This document shows, piece by piece, positions 28,785 to 38,914 of a DNA stretch of 64,000 nt (its first letter is position 1; every line of letters starts with the position of its first letter). Origin of the DNA: Tritrichomonas musculus (Eukaryota; Parabasalia; Tritrichomonadida; Tritrichomonadidae). The notes below the pieces were generated by a model, which was given only the letters and a program-made list of their open reading frames with translations, was not told the DNA's origin and searched no databases. The translations under genes were made by a program, and so were the position numbers. The stretch spans positions 434,001-498,000 of the forward strand of contig JAPFFF010000039.1 in assembly GCA_039105265.1 (NCBI GenBank). Reading direction: 5' to 3'.

Positions 28785-31071
28785 TGGGCCAAGTTGGCCC
28801 AAAATTTTATATATGTTTTTTATTGTTTTATTTATTTAAATTATATTTATGACCATTATATATAATAAAAATAGGTTAGTTTATTTAATATTAAAAACTT
28901 TTAGGAAGATATATTTATTTTTTGGATACTCAATATTTCTGATGAAAACGATTAAAAAACTATCAAATTAGATATAATTTAATATAATTTTATCGCATTC
29001 AATTTATTAAATTAACAGAAAAAATACTTTTAAAAAGATATAAAACGATAATTATATTAATATATTTATATATTTAAAAAAATATATGTGATATTTATTG
29101 ATTATTTTTGACCCACATTAACCCATCTTGACCCACATTTTGGCCCATGATTTTTAAAAAATATTATTTTGGGCCGATTTGACCACCCTAGATCTTTTTC
29201 TTTTTAAGTTGAATATTTAGAGCTGTTTGAAAAAAAAAAAAAAAAAAAAGAACTGCCCTGCTTTTTCTTATAATCTTCAGATATTATATAGCTATATATT
29301 CGAACAATATACTACTTAATTTTCAAGCTGTTTGGACTGGCCAATTTTGAAAAAATGATGGTTTAAATACTTTTCAGAAATAATTCTTAAGACATTCAAA
29401 ATATTCTTTGTTTTTCGATCAAGATGGTCAAATATTTCGCATAAATTTATTTTTTCATAAATAATTCAAATAATTGAATAAAAATATTCAAAAAAATAGA
29501 CCTATAGAAAAAGTTAAGCAAAAAGATCTTTATGTAATAAGTAAGTTTAGTATTCCGCAGACCGGTATTATATTCTTGCCAAATGTACATTTCTTCCCAT
29601 GCGCATCAATAGTATCGATAATTCATATTTTTCTCTTGCTATGATCTTCTTAAGTTTTATCAAAATCTTAAATAAAATATCAATTCAATTATTTTTGAAC
29701 GTTTTTGAATTGATTATTTTTGTCCTTTTCAATTTTGAAAGAACCGAACATTATTTTACAAAGTTTAAATGCTTCTCAAATTCTTTTTTTATGAAATAAA
29801 CGAGTAAAAGTATGCAATTCTTAAAAAAATTATTAAATAAATATAATAATGAATTATGAAAAATGAGAAAAAGTGTAATAAAAATAAATTTTATCTTCTT
29901 GGTCAAAAATATGGTCAAGATTATTATTGCTTTTCATTGAATTATTTAAAATTAAAATATCTAATAATCAGTAGGAAATTTTTTTTTAAAAAATTATTCT
30001 CTCTTTATATTTATATATTATATAATAACATACTAAAAAATAATCTGTTTTTGAATTACTTTTTATAAGATGAACGACATCTATGGACTATTGTGACCAA
30101 GTTCATTCTATAATATATTTGCTGATCTTTCCAAATCCATTTCCCAAATACTTTTATTTGAATTGTACATGCATGAAAAATCAAATTATCTTTGAGAACA
30201 AAAACAAATTTGTTAATTAAATATTAAAATATCAAAAAGTATTTAATAAAATATCTAAAAAAATAAAAACTATCTCCTAAAAACATTTATAAATAGGAAA
30301 TCTCTTAAAAATAAAAAAACATTTCAATCATTTTTCTTTATATTACTCAATATTACATTATATACTATTTCAAGTATAAATATTAAATTTAGTTTGTTAA
30401 ACGATTCTCTATTTCGATATATTTATGAATTTTTTTAAAAACACTATAAATCTCTCAATTTTCCTTCTCAATTTATATCAAAAAGATTAAAAAAAAAAAA
30501 AAAAATAACGTACAAATAACGAATAATTTTATATGAATTTTATAGAGAGGAGGATAGTCAATTATTATTTTAACCTCATATTTGACCTATAATATGACAA
30601 AAAGTATAATTAATCGAATATTGTCCACAATAAGATAATGTTTTATGCATAAAAATAAAATAGAGAAATGTCTTATAATAGTAATAGTTATGAATTTTCA
30701 TTCATTGTCCTGAAAATCGAAATTGTAATAAAGCATTGACAGTAAGATGTGCATTCAAAATTCTGAAAGGAATTGAAAAAGTATATAAAAACTATGAAAT
30801 TCTTTGGCCAATCTAAATTGAAAAGGAATCTATTAATGAATAAAAATATATTGCTTATTTAATAAATAAATTCATTTACATAAAATATAATAAAATAAAG
30901 AACCTAATACTTGTATACGACCATACTGTTATTATTTGAATGATATTCAAAATTTCAATACGGTTATTATTTGAATGATATTCAAAATTTCTATCGAACT
31001 ATTCAATGTAATTAATAAAAAAACAACTTTTTCTTAAAATTGATTTTGAAATTTTATTTGAATAGTTTTAT
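28785..31071. other. Long AT-rich intergenic region
   Basis: About 2.3 kb with no supportable gene. It holds GGCCCA/GACCCA-rich text at about 28,785-28,803 and 29,110-29,192, possibly the remains of an older element. It also holds an A-tract near 29,229-29,248, another near 30,489-30,504, and a 35-bp tandem duplication at 30,924-30,993. Two open frames (29,599-29,799; 29,856-30,068) have random-looking F/N/K/I-rich translations. Confidence 0.5.
30924..30993. repeat. Tandem duplication of a 35-bp hairpin unit
   Basis: Two head-to-tail copies (30,924-30,958 and 30,959-30,993) differ at about two or three bases. Each contains TTGAATGATATTCAA, an inverted repeat with a 3-base centre. It ends about 90 bases upstream of the surface-protein start codon. 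Confidence 0.7.
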
Positions 31072-31078
31072 TCATTAT
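31072..31078 (+). promoter_or_regulatory. Inr-like element TCATTAT
   Basis: TCATTAT fits the trichomonad initiator consensus TCAYTWY and ends two bases before the ATG at 31,081, giving a leader of only a few nucleotides, usual for these organisms. Confidence 0.45.
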
Positions 31079-31080
31079 CC

Positions 31081-34000
31081 ATGATTGCTTTCTTTTGCTT
31101 GATCCTTCATCAAGCTTTATGCGCTGATAAATGTACATATAAATCTAATAGGGTATCAATTAATACTGATGTTTCTCTTGATGATATAAAAGACGAATAT
31201 AGACCAACATTCCTTCGCTTAACAAGCCCTGGTTGCCCTTATTCACTAAGTTCTGATGCTCAATGGGTGAAAGCATCAGAATTGTATCCACAAGTGAACT
31301 TTGTTACGGTTGATTGTTGGAAAAATACGAAAATTTGTTCTTTGTATGATGAATCATTCATGACACCTGCTCATGCTTTAGTTGCTGCAAATTCTAATCA
31401 AATGATTGAAGATAGTAAAACTGGAAATATTGAAGACATTTCAGTTTCTCCTCAAACTTTTCTAAATATAATACAAAAATATGCTAATCTTTATCCAATT
31501 TCATCACCTTTGATTAGCTTATCACCAATGACAACTGATTCTTTTTATAATGCAATTGATAATCCAATCATATTATTGTATGATTCAACTTGCTCAGATG
31601 AAGTCCCATTTCTTAATGCTTGGGCCAAAATTGCAAATGAAGAAATATTGCCAGATGGAAATTATCCTCGAATTGGCATGCTAGATTGTTCAATTTATCC
31701 TTCAGAATGTCTACGTTGGAGTCATCCTTACAAAACTCAAACTCCACGCGCTCTTATATATTCAAGCAAAACGGGAAACTTCGAAGTTTTAGACACTTTT
31801 AATAAACTATCCGCAGAAAAGATTGATGGCTTGTATGCAAATACAGTTATCAAACCTACTCAGCCTGCTCCGACACCTGTTCCTGTTATAATTCCAAAAT
31901 TAGAGTTGCCATCAACAGAAGGATATACAATTCTTGAAAATTCTGATCTTCAACAAAGACCTTTAGATACAATTAAAAAAGAATATAAAGAAGCATTTGT
32001 TAGACCATCCAGCGCATGCGAAACACCTGATAATTGCAAACCTCAAACTTTAGATAGTCCATCTCAATGCAACCAAATTAATCCTTCTTCAGAAGATCAT
32101 GAAAAGTCTCTCAAAATAATCAATTTTCTCCGTGGACTCGCTGGATTACCCAAAGATGTTTCTGAAGATACAACATGGAGCACTGAATGCTATAAAACCG
32201 CCATTAATATTCACAAAATTGGAGTTGTTCCATCAAATCACATTATTAATGAAAAATATGCTACTTCTCAATACTGTGGTGAAGCAGGAAACATAAAAGT
32301 TGCTCAAGATAGCTTACTTGCCGAAAATTCAATGACTGTTTTTGACGCCTCATATAAATTTATAATTGATAAAGGATCTCATAACGATGGAGTTGTTGGA
32401 CATAGAAGGTGGCTTTTGCATCCAGATCTCAAAAAGATTGGAATTGGATTTTATCCTTATAAAGAAGAAAACTTTGGTACATATCGCATGATGAGACCTG
32501 CTGTTACAGTAATGAAAATAAAAGAAAATAATTCCCCTGGACTTTTTAATGCTTTACCAAATAATCTCAAATTTATATCATGGCCACCATCTGGACCATT
32601 CCCACTGGAACAACTCCCAACAAACTGGCATATTACTCACCAAGATTTTGGCAGTGCTAAACTCAGTGATCTAAGAGTTTTTGTTACAAGAGATGATGGA
32701 GCTGAGCTGAAAGTTGATCAAACTTATTTATCAACAGGACAAACATATGGTAATGCTCTTGTTATCAAAATGTCAGATGAGGCTATGGAGCGTTGCCAGC
32801 CAATGCGAACAATAACAGTCTCAGTTTTTAATGATGCAAATAAACAAGTATATCGTTTTTCGTTCCAACTATTTGACAATAATGAAGTGACAGAAGTTTG
32901 TCTCTATTCATCTGATAAAAGCAAATGCCCATCAAATATCCCATCAGATAATAATTTTGGACAAGGAAACTATCAAACATCTATTTTTACAGATTCGCAA
33001 AATCCAGTTATAGTTCATGTTGCTGAACCTATTACTCTGGATCAAAATGGAATTTCATTAACAGCATCAACACGATTTTTCATATCAGGCGGTACAATTA
33101 CAGGAAAAATTACTATTGGAGAAAAAACAATTGTAGACGTTCAAGATCCATCAAAAACTACCTTTAATATTGCTTGGGCGGTTGAATCGAAGAATATTGG
33201 TAAATTAGAAACTGCCTTTAGAGCAAGCTCTATTTCAATTGAAATAAATAATCCTTTAAATAATGAAAATATACCAATTTATGATCTTACATTTTATACT
33301 GGAATACAGACAAACTGCCTTTTAACAAAACCACTTGATCATGGAGAAAATTATGATATTTATTACAATATAGCAGGGACAGATGGAAAATACTACGTTA
33401 TGGCATCATCAAGCGAAGCATTTCAGAGCTATTCTTGCACAGACGATAGTGATATCAATAATATTAATAACATTATTCAACTTAATTCTATTTTTGATTT
33501 GAAAAATCAGCACACAAACAAAAGAGTTCTCAAGGTATACACAAGCTCTATTGATAGTTTAAGTCCAATCAATATATCCTCATTTTTGCGAGGTCAAAAG
33601 AAAGATTATCAGTTTTTACTGGTGGGAGGAAGTGAATTTTATTTCGAATGTGACATGCAAATTGCAAAATATGCTAACTCAATTACTTTTTCGCAAACTT
33701 CAAAACAAAGTAGTCATTTCAATTTTTATGCACAAATGCCTATATCTCTTGTATTAGAAGGTGAGAACAGAGGAATATGTCCGATGAACTTTATTACGAT
33801 AAATGGTGGTACTTTTCCAGGTGAATCTTCATACAAAATTCTCTTGCCTTATCTTCAGGGAGATGCAAATGCTATTTCAGCCAATGATCCCTCTAGCCTT
33901 TTCGATATATATAAAGATAGCAATAAAGATGATCCAAAAGTAATTCAAGCATATCCAGGAACCTCAACCTCAAAAACTAAATGTATTATTGAGATTCCAG

Positions 34001-35247
34001 GTACACAAGATGAATATCAAATCAATATCAACACTGACCAACAAACCAAAAAATATATTTTATTTATAATTAGACCTAAATCTGGAACTGAAAGTAAACA
34101 AGTTAAATTATCAATATTTGACATAGGATCTGATAATAAGATGCCAACTTCTAAAAATGACAGTCCTTTCTATTTTGAAAATTTCCAAGATTTAATTATT
34201 GATGCGCCAACATTCAAGAAAAGCGATAATACAATAGAATCATTGCTTCCTGTTTTCCGTTTTGATAACTGCGGAAAAGTCAAGTTCAATGACGCCAACA
34301 CAGATCAATTAAATGAACCAGTTGAAGTTCCAAAAAACATTACACTCGGAGATTTTGATTATGGATATTCAATTTCAACGCCATCTGCTAAAATAACGGA
34401 CTCACTTTCATACGACGCCTCATTTATTACGACCAAAACCTTATATGTAGAAAGTAGGCTGACACCCACAGTAAATGGAATTTCAATTCTTGAAACGATC
34501 AACGTCAACAGTTCAACTCTCATTTTAAGCAAGTGTACATTAGCAGAAGACATCACTGTAAACATAAAAAAGACAGAAAGTTGGTGGCCATCAGTTTCAT
34601 TACGTGAAACTTCCTTTAAACCAAAAGAGATCATAATTGACCTTGGAATTTCACCATCAGCAGCTTCCATATTGAGTGAAGGATCCGATGATGATGAATA
34701 CGAGAATCACATTCTAATCAGTGGAATCTCCACAGACTCATCACATAAATGTGAATCGATCAAGTCCCTTTCAAAAGTGACCAATAATGGCAAATTTGCA
34801 ATTGAATGCTCTGACGATCAGACCGAAATAGTAGCTGTCAAAAATAAAGAGAAAAAGCCGATTTTGATTCCTGAAGGAGCCGATGGTTCAAGCGATGAAA
34901 ACTTGCCTAGCGAAAAAAGTGACACCGAAGTTATCGTTCCAGAAACCGTTGGTCCTTCTTCTTCAGGCGATGGAAACTCGCCTGACGAAAATCCATCCGT
35001 CAAGCCAAAAGATAAGAAAAAAGGACTGTCAGGTGGTGCCATTGCAGGCATTGTAATTGCAGTTCTCGTTGTCGTTGGTGCTGGCGTTGCTGTTGCTGTC
35101 TACTTCTTCGTCATCAAGAAGAAGAAGGCTCCCGTTGCTCAATCGCAGCACGAATATGACGACCAACAAGAAGAAAAAAGAAAAGAAGAAGAAGCAAATG
35201 AAGACAACAACAACGATGCAAACAATCGAAATGAAGATGGATTGTGA
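31081..35247 (+). CDS. Type I surface protein with thioredoxin-like and CAP/SCP domains
   Basis: 1,388 residues. A signal peptide (about 1-15) is followed by two thioredoxin-fold-like segments (about 18-130 and 140-270). The first has C52-P-Y-S, a C-x-x-S version of the redox motif; the second has no C-x-x-C. A CAP/SCP-type domain lies at about 335-475 with the characteristic V-G-H-R-R-W-L-L-H-P near 441. A long beta-rich ectodomain follows. Then comes a serine/proline/acidic stalk, one membrane helix (about 1,318-1,343, starting G-G-A-I-A-G-I-V) and a ~45-residue cytoplasmic tail rich in K, E, N and Q. The protein probably sits in the plasma or vacuolar membrane with its CAP domain outside. 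CAP proteins of parasites are often secreted adhesins or effectors; the substrate is unknown. Confidence 0.85.
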   Translation: MIAFFCLILHQALCADKCTYKSNRVSINTDVSLDDIKDEYRPTFLRLTSPGCPYSLSSDAQWVKASELYPQVNFVTVDCWKNTKICSLYDESFMTPAHALVAANSNQMIEDSKTGNIEDISVSPQTFLNIIQKYANLYPISSPLISLSPMTTDSFYNAIDNPIILLYDSTCSDEVPFLNAWAKIANEEILPDGNYPRIGMLDCSIYPSECLRWSHPYKTQTPRALIYSSKTGNFEVLDTFNKLSAEKIDGLYANTVIKPTQPAPTPVPVIIPKLELPSTEGYTILENSDLQQRPLDTIKKEYKEAFVRPSSACETPDNCKPQTLDSPSQCNQINPSSEDHEKSLKIINFLRGLAGLPKDVSEDTTWSTECYKTAINIHKIGVVPSNHIINEKYATSQYCGEAGNIKVAQDSLLAENSMTVFDASYKFIIDKGSHNDGVVGHRRWLLHPDLKKIGIGFYPYKEENFGTYRMMRPAVTVMKIKENNSPGLFNALPNNLKFISWPPSGPFPLEQLPTNWHITHQDFGSAKLSDLRVFVTRDDGAELKVDQTYLSTGQTYGNALVIKMSDEAMERCQPMRTITVSVFNDANKQVYRFSFQLFDNNEVTEVCLYSSDKSKCPSNIPSDNNFGQGNYQTSIFTDSQNPVIVHVAEPITLDQNGISLTASTRFFISGGTITGKITIGEKTIVDVQDPSKTTFNIAWAVESKNIGKLETAFRASSISIEINNPLNNENIPIYDLTFYTGIQTNCLLTKPLDHGENYDIYYNIAGTDGKYYVMASSSEAFQSYSCTDDSDINNINNIIQLNSIFDLKNQHTNKRVLKVYTSSIDSLSPINISSFLRGQKKDYQFLLVGGSEFYFECDMQIAKYANSITFSQTSKQSSHFNFYAQMPISLVLEGENRGICPMNFITINGGTFPGESSYKILLPYLQGDANAISANDPSSLFDIYKDSNKDDPKVIQAYPGTSTSKTKCIIEIPGTQDEYQININTDQQTKKYILFIIRPKSGTESKQVKLSIFDIGSDNKMPTSKNDSPFYFENFQDLIIDAPTFKKSDNTIESLLPVFRFDNCGKVKFNDANTDQLNEPVEVPKNITLGDFDYGYSISTPSAKITDSLSYDASFITTKTLYVESRLTPTVNGISILETINVNSSTLILSKCTLAEDITVNIKKTESWWPSVSLRETSFKPKEIIIDLGISPSAASILSEGSDDDEYENHILISGISTDSSHKCESIKSLSKVTNNGKFAIECSDDQTEIVAVKNKEKKPILIPEGADGSSDENLPSEKSDTEVIVPETVGPSSSGDGNSPDENPSVKPKDKKKGLSGGAIAGIVIAVLVVVGAGVAVAVYFFVIKKKKAPVAQSQHEYDDQQEEKRKEEEANEDNNNDANNRNEDGL

Positions 35248-35612
35248 AATTAGGAAAAAATAAAACCTAACTTTTATATTTTTCTAATAATATATGAATT
35301 AATAAATATTACGCCATACTTATAAAAGATAGTTTTTCTTTGAAAGCTAGTAATTTTTAATTCAATTATTGTATCTAAAAATGCTGTTTATTATGAAAGT
35401 CCAAATGAATTCAATATTACAATTTTTCATAATACTCGAAGTGCAGTCCAGGACACTGTATTATAATAAAATTTTAGTAAAATTGGCATTCAAATATGTC
35501 TTAAGGCATAAAGATCCATTGTGCCAGAAATACAAAATATTAATAATAATGATACGAAATATTTGATTAAAAAAATGTAAACAATAATTTGGTAAAAGTA
35601 AATTAATCAAAT
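35248..35612. other. Spacer with a possible gene relic
   Basis: The plus-strand frame at about 35,370-35,460 reads like ordinary protein (S-K-N-A-V-Y-Y-E-S-P-N-E-F-N) and then breaks up. It may be debris of a gene, but there is no recognisable family. Confidence 0.25.
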
Positions 35613-36547
35613 TGGATCACCAATGTACATGGCCCCAGAAATTTGGCTCAGGAGTTGACGTGCACGCGTATGGAATTCTTGCTTATGAAATTGTTACCGG
35701 AAAAGTGCCATATTACGAACTAGGTGAAGTCACACCATTTGTGCTTGCCAACAAAGCGATGTCAAGGTTCACATCAAATGTTCCAGAGAAGATGCAAGAA
35801 CTGATCAAAAAGTGCTGGAGCGATAATCCAAGCGATCGTCCATCGTTCGACGAGATCTTCAAGACGCTGTCGAGTGACTTCTCGTACTCTGACGAGTCAG
35901 CCGACGAAGAAGAAATTGAAGAGTACATCAGCACACTGAATGGCGAGAGAAGAGACAAGAAAGACAGGGAAAAAGCTGAAATTATTGTCAGCATGCTGAG
36001 CGAAATTGAAGAACCGAAGGAAAAGTGCCGCAGCTACGAGATCCTCCAGTCAACAAACGACGACTTCATTACTGGACTGAATTGTATCGACGGCACAAAC
36101 ACCAACATTTCACCGGCAATTTCGTCCTTGGAACGATCATCGGAAAGTGGCAACCGTTATGTATCGTACCTCAAATATTATATTTTTAAATTTTTCCTTA
36201 GAATTTTAACTATTAGCTTTTTTTGTTCATGTTTTCACCTTAAACTGAGTTCAAAAAATTGGACAATCGTTTTTTTCTACGCCACTTTTTGAATGGTTTT
36301 TCTATTCATGGAAAGTAAAAAACCGCCATCTTAAGGTGAAATTTAACTTACTCTGTTAAGAAAATTAACCAAAAAAAATCGTAAATTTAAATTTTCTCAT
36401 AAAATTATAACTATTTGCTTTTTTTGAAATATTTTTTTTTAATTTTTACATAATTTTTCAGGAATATACGCACCAGTGATCACCACGGGGCTGCGCGAAG
36501 CCGAATCTAGTTCCTTGAATTGCTTGATGAATCAGGAAGCCATTTGA
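35613..36547 (+). pseudogene. Decayed protein kinase C-lobe fragment
   Basis: A kinase activation-segment text G-S-P-M-Y-M-A-P-E is read from 35,615. It then continues in another frame as F-G-S-G-V-D-V-H-A-Y-G-I-L-A-Y-E and the C-lobe up to S-D-R-P-S-F-D-E, so there is a frameshift near 35,641-35,646. No N-lobe, HRD or DFG lies upstream, so the 5' half is lost. A linker of about 100 residues follows. About 300 bases later, the text I-Y-A-P-V-I-T-T-G-L (36,474 onward, after TTTTTCAG) ends at TGA 36,545-36,547. It can be read as a last exon, with the AT-rich part between as an intron or an insertion. The piece is a truncated host TKL-type kinase gene, not a working gene. Confidence 0.7.
36188..36425. 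repeat. Direct repeat around a small inverted repeat inside the kinase relic
   Basis: A ~38-base AT-rich segment near 36,188-36,225 recurs with a few changes near 36,388-36,425. Between them TTTCACCTTAA (near 36,232) and TTAAGGTGAAA (near 36,331) form an inverted pair. This could be a small MITE with a duplicated target, or a chance local duplication. Confidence 0.35.
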
Positions 36548-36652
36548 ACTATATATTTATGCATTATTTAGCAAAAATTGAATAAAAAATATATAAAAAA
36601 GTATTCAAAAAGTTTAAAAGTTTTCAAAAAGTGGTGTAGAAAAATACGATTC

Positions 36653-36870
36653 AGTAGTGTAATGTAGATAAGAATAGGTACAAAATGCAGTTCCGATAAT
36701 TTGTATTTTTTTTGCCTTCCCAGAATTTTGTAATTTGTGGTCTTCAATTTTGATTTACATTTGATTTGCCGTTATCAATGACACTACTGCAATTTTCTCG
36801 GATTTATCGAACATGACAAATTCGTTATGCCATTTATTTTTCAAACAATTCCAAAAATAATACGGTTATT
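36653..36870 (+). repeat. Left terminal inverted repeat of the Polinton fossil
   Basis: Pairs with 44,153-44,370 as an apparently exact reverse complement. Confidence 0.88.
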
Positions 36871-36976
36871 GATATGATTCATGATACGGTTATTGAGATG
36901 ATTCATGCAACGGTTATAAAGACATAATACGGTTGTAATTTCTGTAAAATAATAGCGTGAGACGGTTATTTCAAGA
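36861..36976. repeat. ACGGTTAT short direct repeats next to the left Polinton end
   Basis: The core ACGGTT(A/G) occurs five times in about 110 bases, the first copies roughly every 24-25 bases, starting within the inverted repeat. The rest of 36,871-37,240 is AT-rich and without a gene. Possible protein-binding or replication-start repeats. Confidence 0.5.
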
Positions 36977-37240
36977 CTTCGTCCGGCCAAAGGTCAGCAA
37001 AATCCTTAAAATTTTGGCATCTCACAAATTGAATGCATTCTCAATTTCTAAAATTTTGTAATTCAATGCACTCACAAAAATGGAAAGTTCGTTATTTTAA
37101 TTTATTTCATTCATTATTTATTTCATATCACATGTCATTTATGCAAAATTTTATGATAAATAATTTATGTTAAAAATTAATGTTAGAATTTATTTGATGA
37201 TATTTATTTTTATCATTAATAATTTTTTAGTGCAAGGCAA

Positions 37241-38914
37241 ATGTCGATAAATAACGCACCCATTAATAAATTAATTGAACTTTATAATTTAATCACCGAT
37301 GATACTAATGACTTTAATGAAATGTTATCAGCTTATGACAATAATGAAGAACAATTACGTGAGGATATAATTAACAACATTACTGATGAACTATTAGATA
37401 ATTACAATTATGATGGTGATTATGAAGACTATAATGCTATATATTGGTATGTCAAAGGTGTTAAATCTATTCCCAACCCACCAGAACATTTAAATCCTCC
37501 AAAGCGTTATGACCAAACTGATGATTACATTAATCGAATCAATAAACGTGAAGATGATGCTTTGTTTAATGGACTTCATAAATTAAAGCATAAAGATACC
37601 ATTAACGAATTCAATAAACATCGTGCACAAACGAAATTCAATGATAAACTCAAAAAAGAAACTACTACGATTCATGCATCTAAGGCTAACTATCAACGCA
37701 TGCTCGATGACTTAATTAACAACAAACCATTATTGAGACCATTAGCACCAGAAATAATGAAAGAATTAAAGCCATATCACCAAAAACTCTTTGAAGCTGA
37801 AAATGAAGAACTCATTAAATTCTTCGATAATTTCGGTCATGAATTTGAAAGCAAAGATGCTGATCATTTAATTGTCAATATTCCTCACGATTATAGTCAA
37901 GCTAAACGTTTACTTCGTGAACATCAATCATTATACACTAAAGATAGCGATATTGTCACCAAAAATAAAAACAAAGACCCGATTGTCGTTTATTATCTCA
38001 ATAAATTCAAAGACCTTGATGATATCTTTGACTATCTCGAAAATACGGTATTCAAGTCTGAGCGCAAACCATTTAAATTAACGTTCGAATTATCTGGTAT
38101 ATTTGAAACACCCATTAAGCAAAACGATGAAGTTATTCGTTATGATTATGAAAAACGAGCCATTTATGCAACAAATTACAAATATCATACAAACATCCCA
38201 ATCGTTATTCAAATGAATGCTGACTTAGATAGAATCAAATATTACATTGAATCAGTTCTTCATAACTATGAAGTTAGCGAATCATCAGTTAAACTAACAT
38301 TTGTTTCATCAATTGCATTCACTGTTCATCGTTTAGTTAAGGTCACTGGTAAACTTCAATTGCCCGAAGAGTTAGTTAAATCTAAATTAATCATTACTGA
38401 CAACGAAGATGATAAACTATGTTGGTATCGATTTTTGGCTATTTGTTTGCATCCTGATGTAATTAAGCGTAAATTATTTCACAGAACTTCATTAGCTCGT
38501 AGATTATTATGTGAAGATCACGGATTTCCATACAAAACTCATATCACTAATGAAGCACTTAAATTCAGTAATCAATATGATGGCACATCGATGGATGAAA
38601 TGAAAGAATCGGCTAAAATGCATAAAATTAATGTTAACATTTATGAATACTTTGGCACAGGTTTATATGACATTAGTGAACAATGGTTTTTCGATAAATC
38701 ATACAAAACATTCAATGCATTACTCTATTCCAAAAATCAAACCCTTCACATAATGTATATCAAAGATGCTGAAAAACTGACTGGATTATTGGTTTGTCCT
38801 AAATGCAAGTCATATGTTGTAAGAGGTATCAATAATCATGTTAGATTCGAACGCCATGTTAACAAATGTGATGGTCAATTCAAGAAAGACTTTATTGTTG
38901 AACACCAAAAATGA
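37241..38914 (+). CDS. Polinton fossil part: polymerase-type N-terminal region with zinc finger
   Basis: 557 residues. Near the end, C-P-K-C followed by H-V-x5-H-V-N-K-C is a C2H2-like finger. The preceding L-C-W-Y-R-F-L-A-I-C text is of the kind found in the N-terminal region of protein-primed family B polymerases of Polintons and related viruses. The assignment is from position and motif only. Confidence 0.55.
   Translation: MSINNAPINKLIELYNLITDDTNDFNEMLSAYDNNEEQLREDIINNITDELLDNYNYDGDYEDYNAIYWYVKGVKSIPNPPEHLNPPKRYDQTDDYINRINKREDDALFNGLHKLKHKDTINEFNKHRAQTKFNDKLKKETTTIHASKANYQRMLDDLINNKPLLRPLAPEIMKELKPYHQKLFEAENEELIKFFDNFGHEFESKDADHLIVNIPHDYSQAKRLLREHQSLYTKDSDIVTKNKNKDPIVVYYLNKFKDLDDIFDYLENTVFKSERKPFKLTFELSGIFETPIKQNDEVIRYDYEKRAIYATNYKYHTNIPIVIQMNADLDRIKYYIESVLHNYEVSESSVKLTFVSSIAFTVHRLVKVTGKLQLPEELVKSKLIITDNEDDKLCWYRFLAICLHPDVIKRKLFHRTSLARRLLCEDHGFPYKTHITNEALKFSNQYDGTSMDEMKESAKMHKINVNIYEYFGTGLYDISEQWFFDKSYKTFNALLYSKNQTLHIMYIKDAEKLTGLLVCPKCKSYVVRGINNHVRFERHVNKCDGQFKKDFIVEHQK

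Noticed and set aside
29599-30068. Two open frames of 66 and 70 codons
   Set aside because: Translations dominated by F, I, L, N, K and Y as in random AT-rich DNA; no motif, no promoter-like box.
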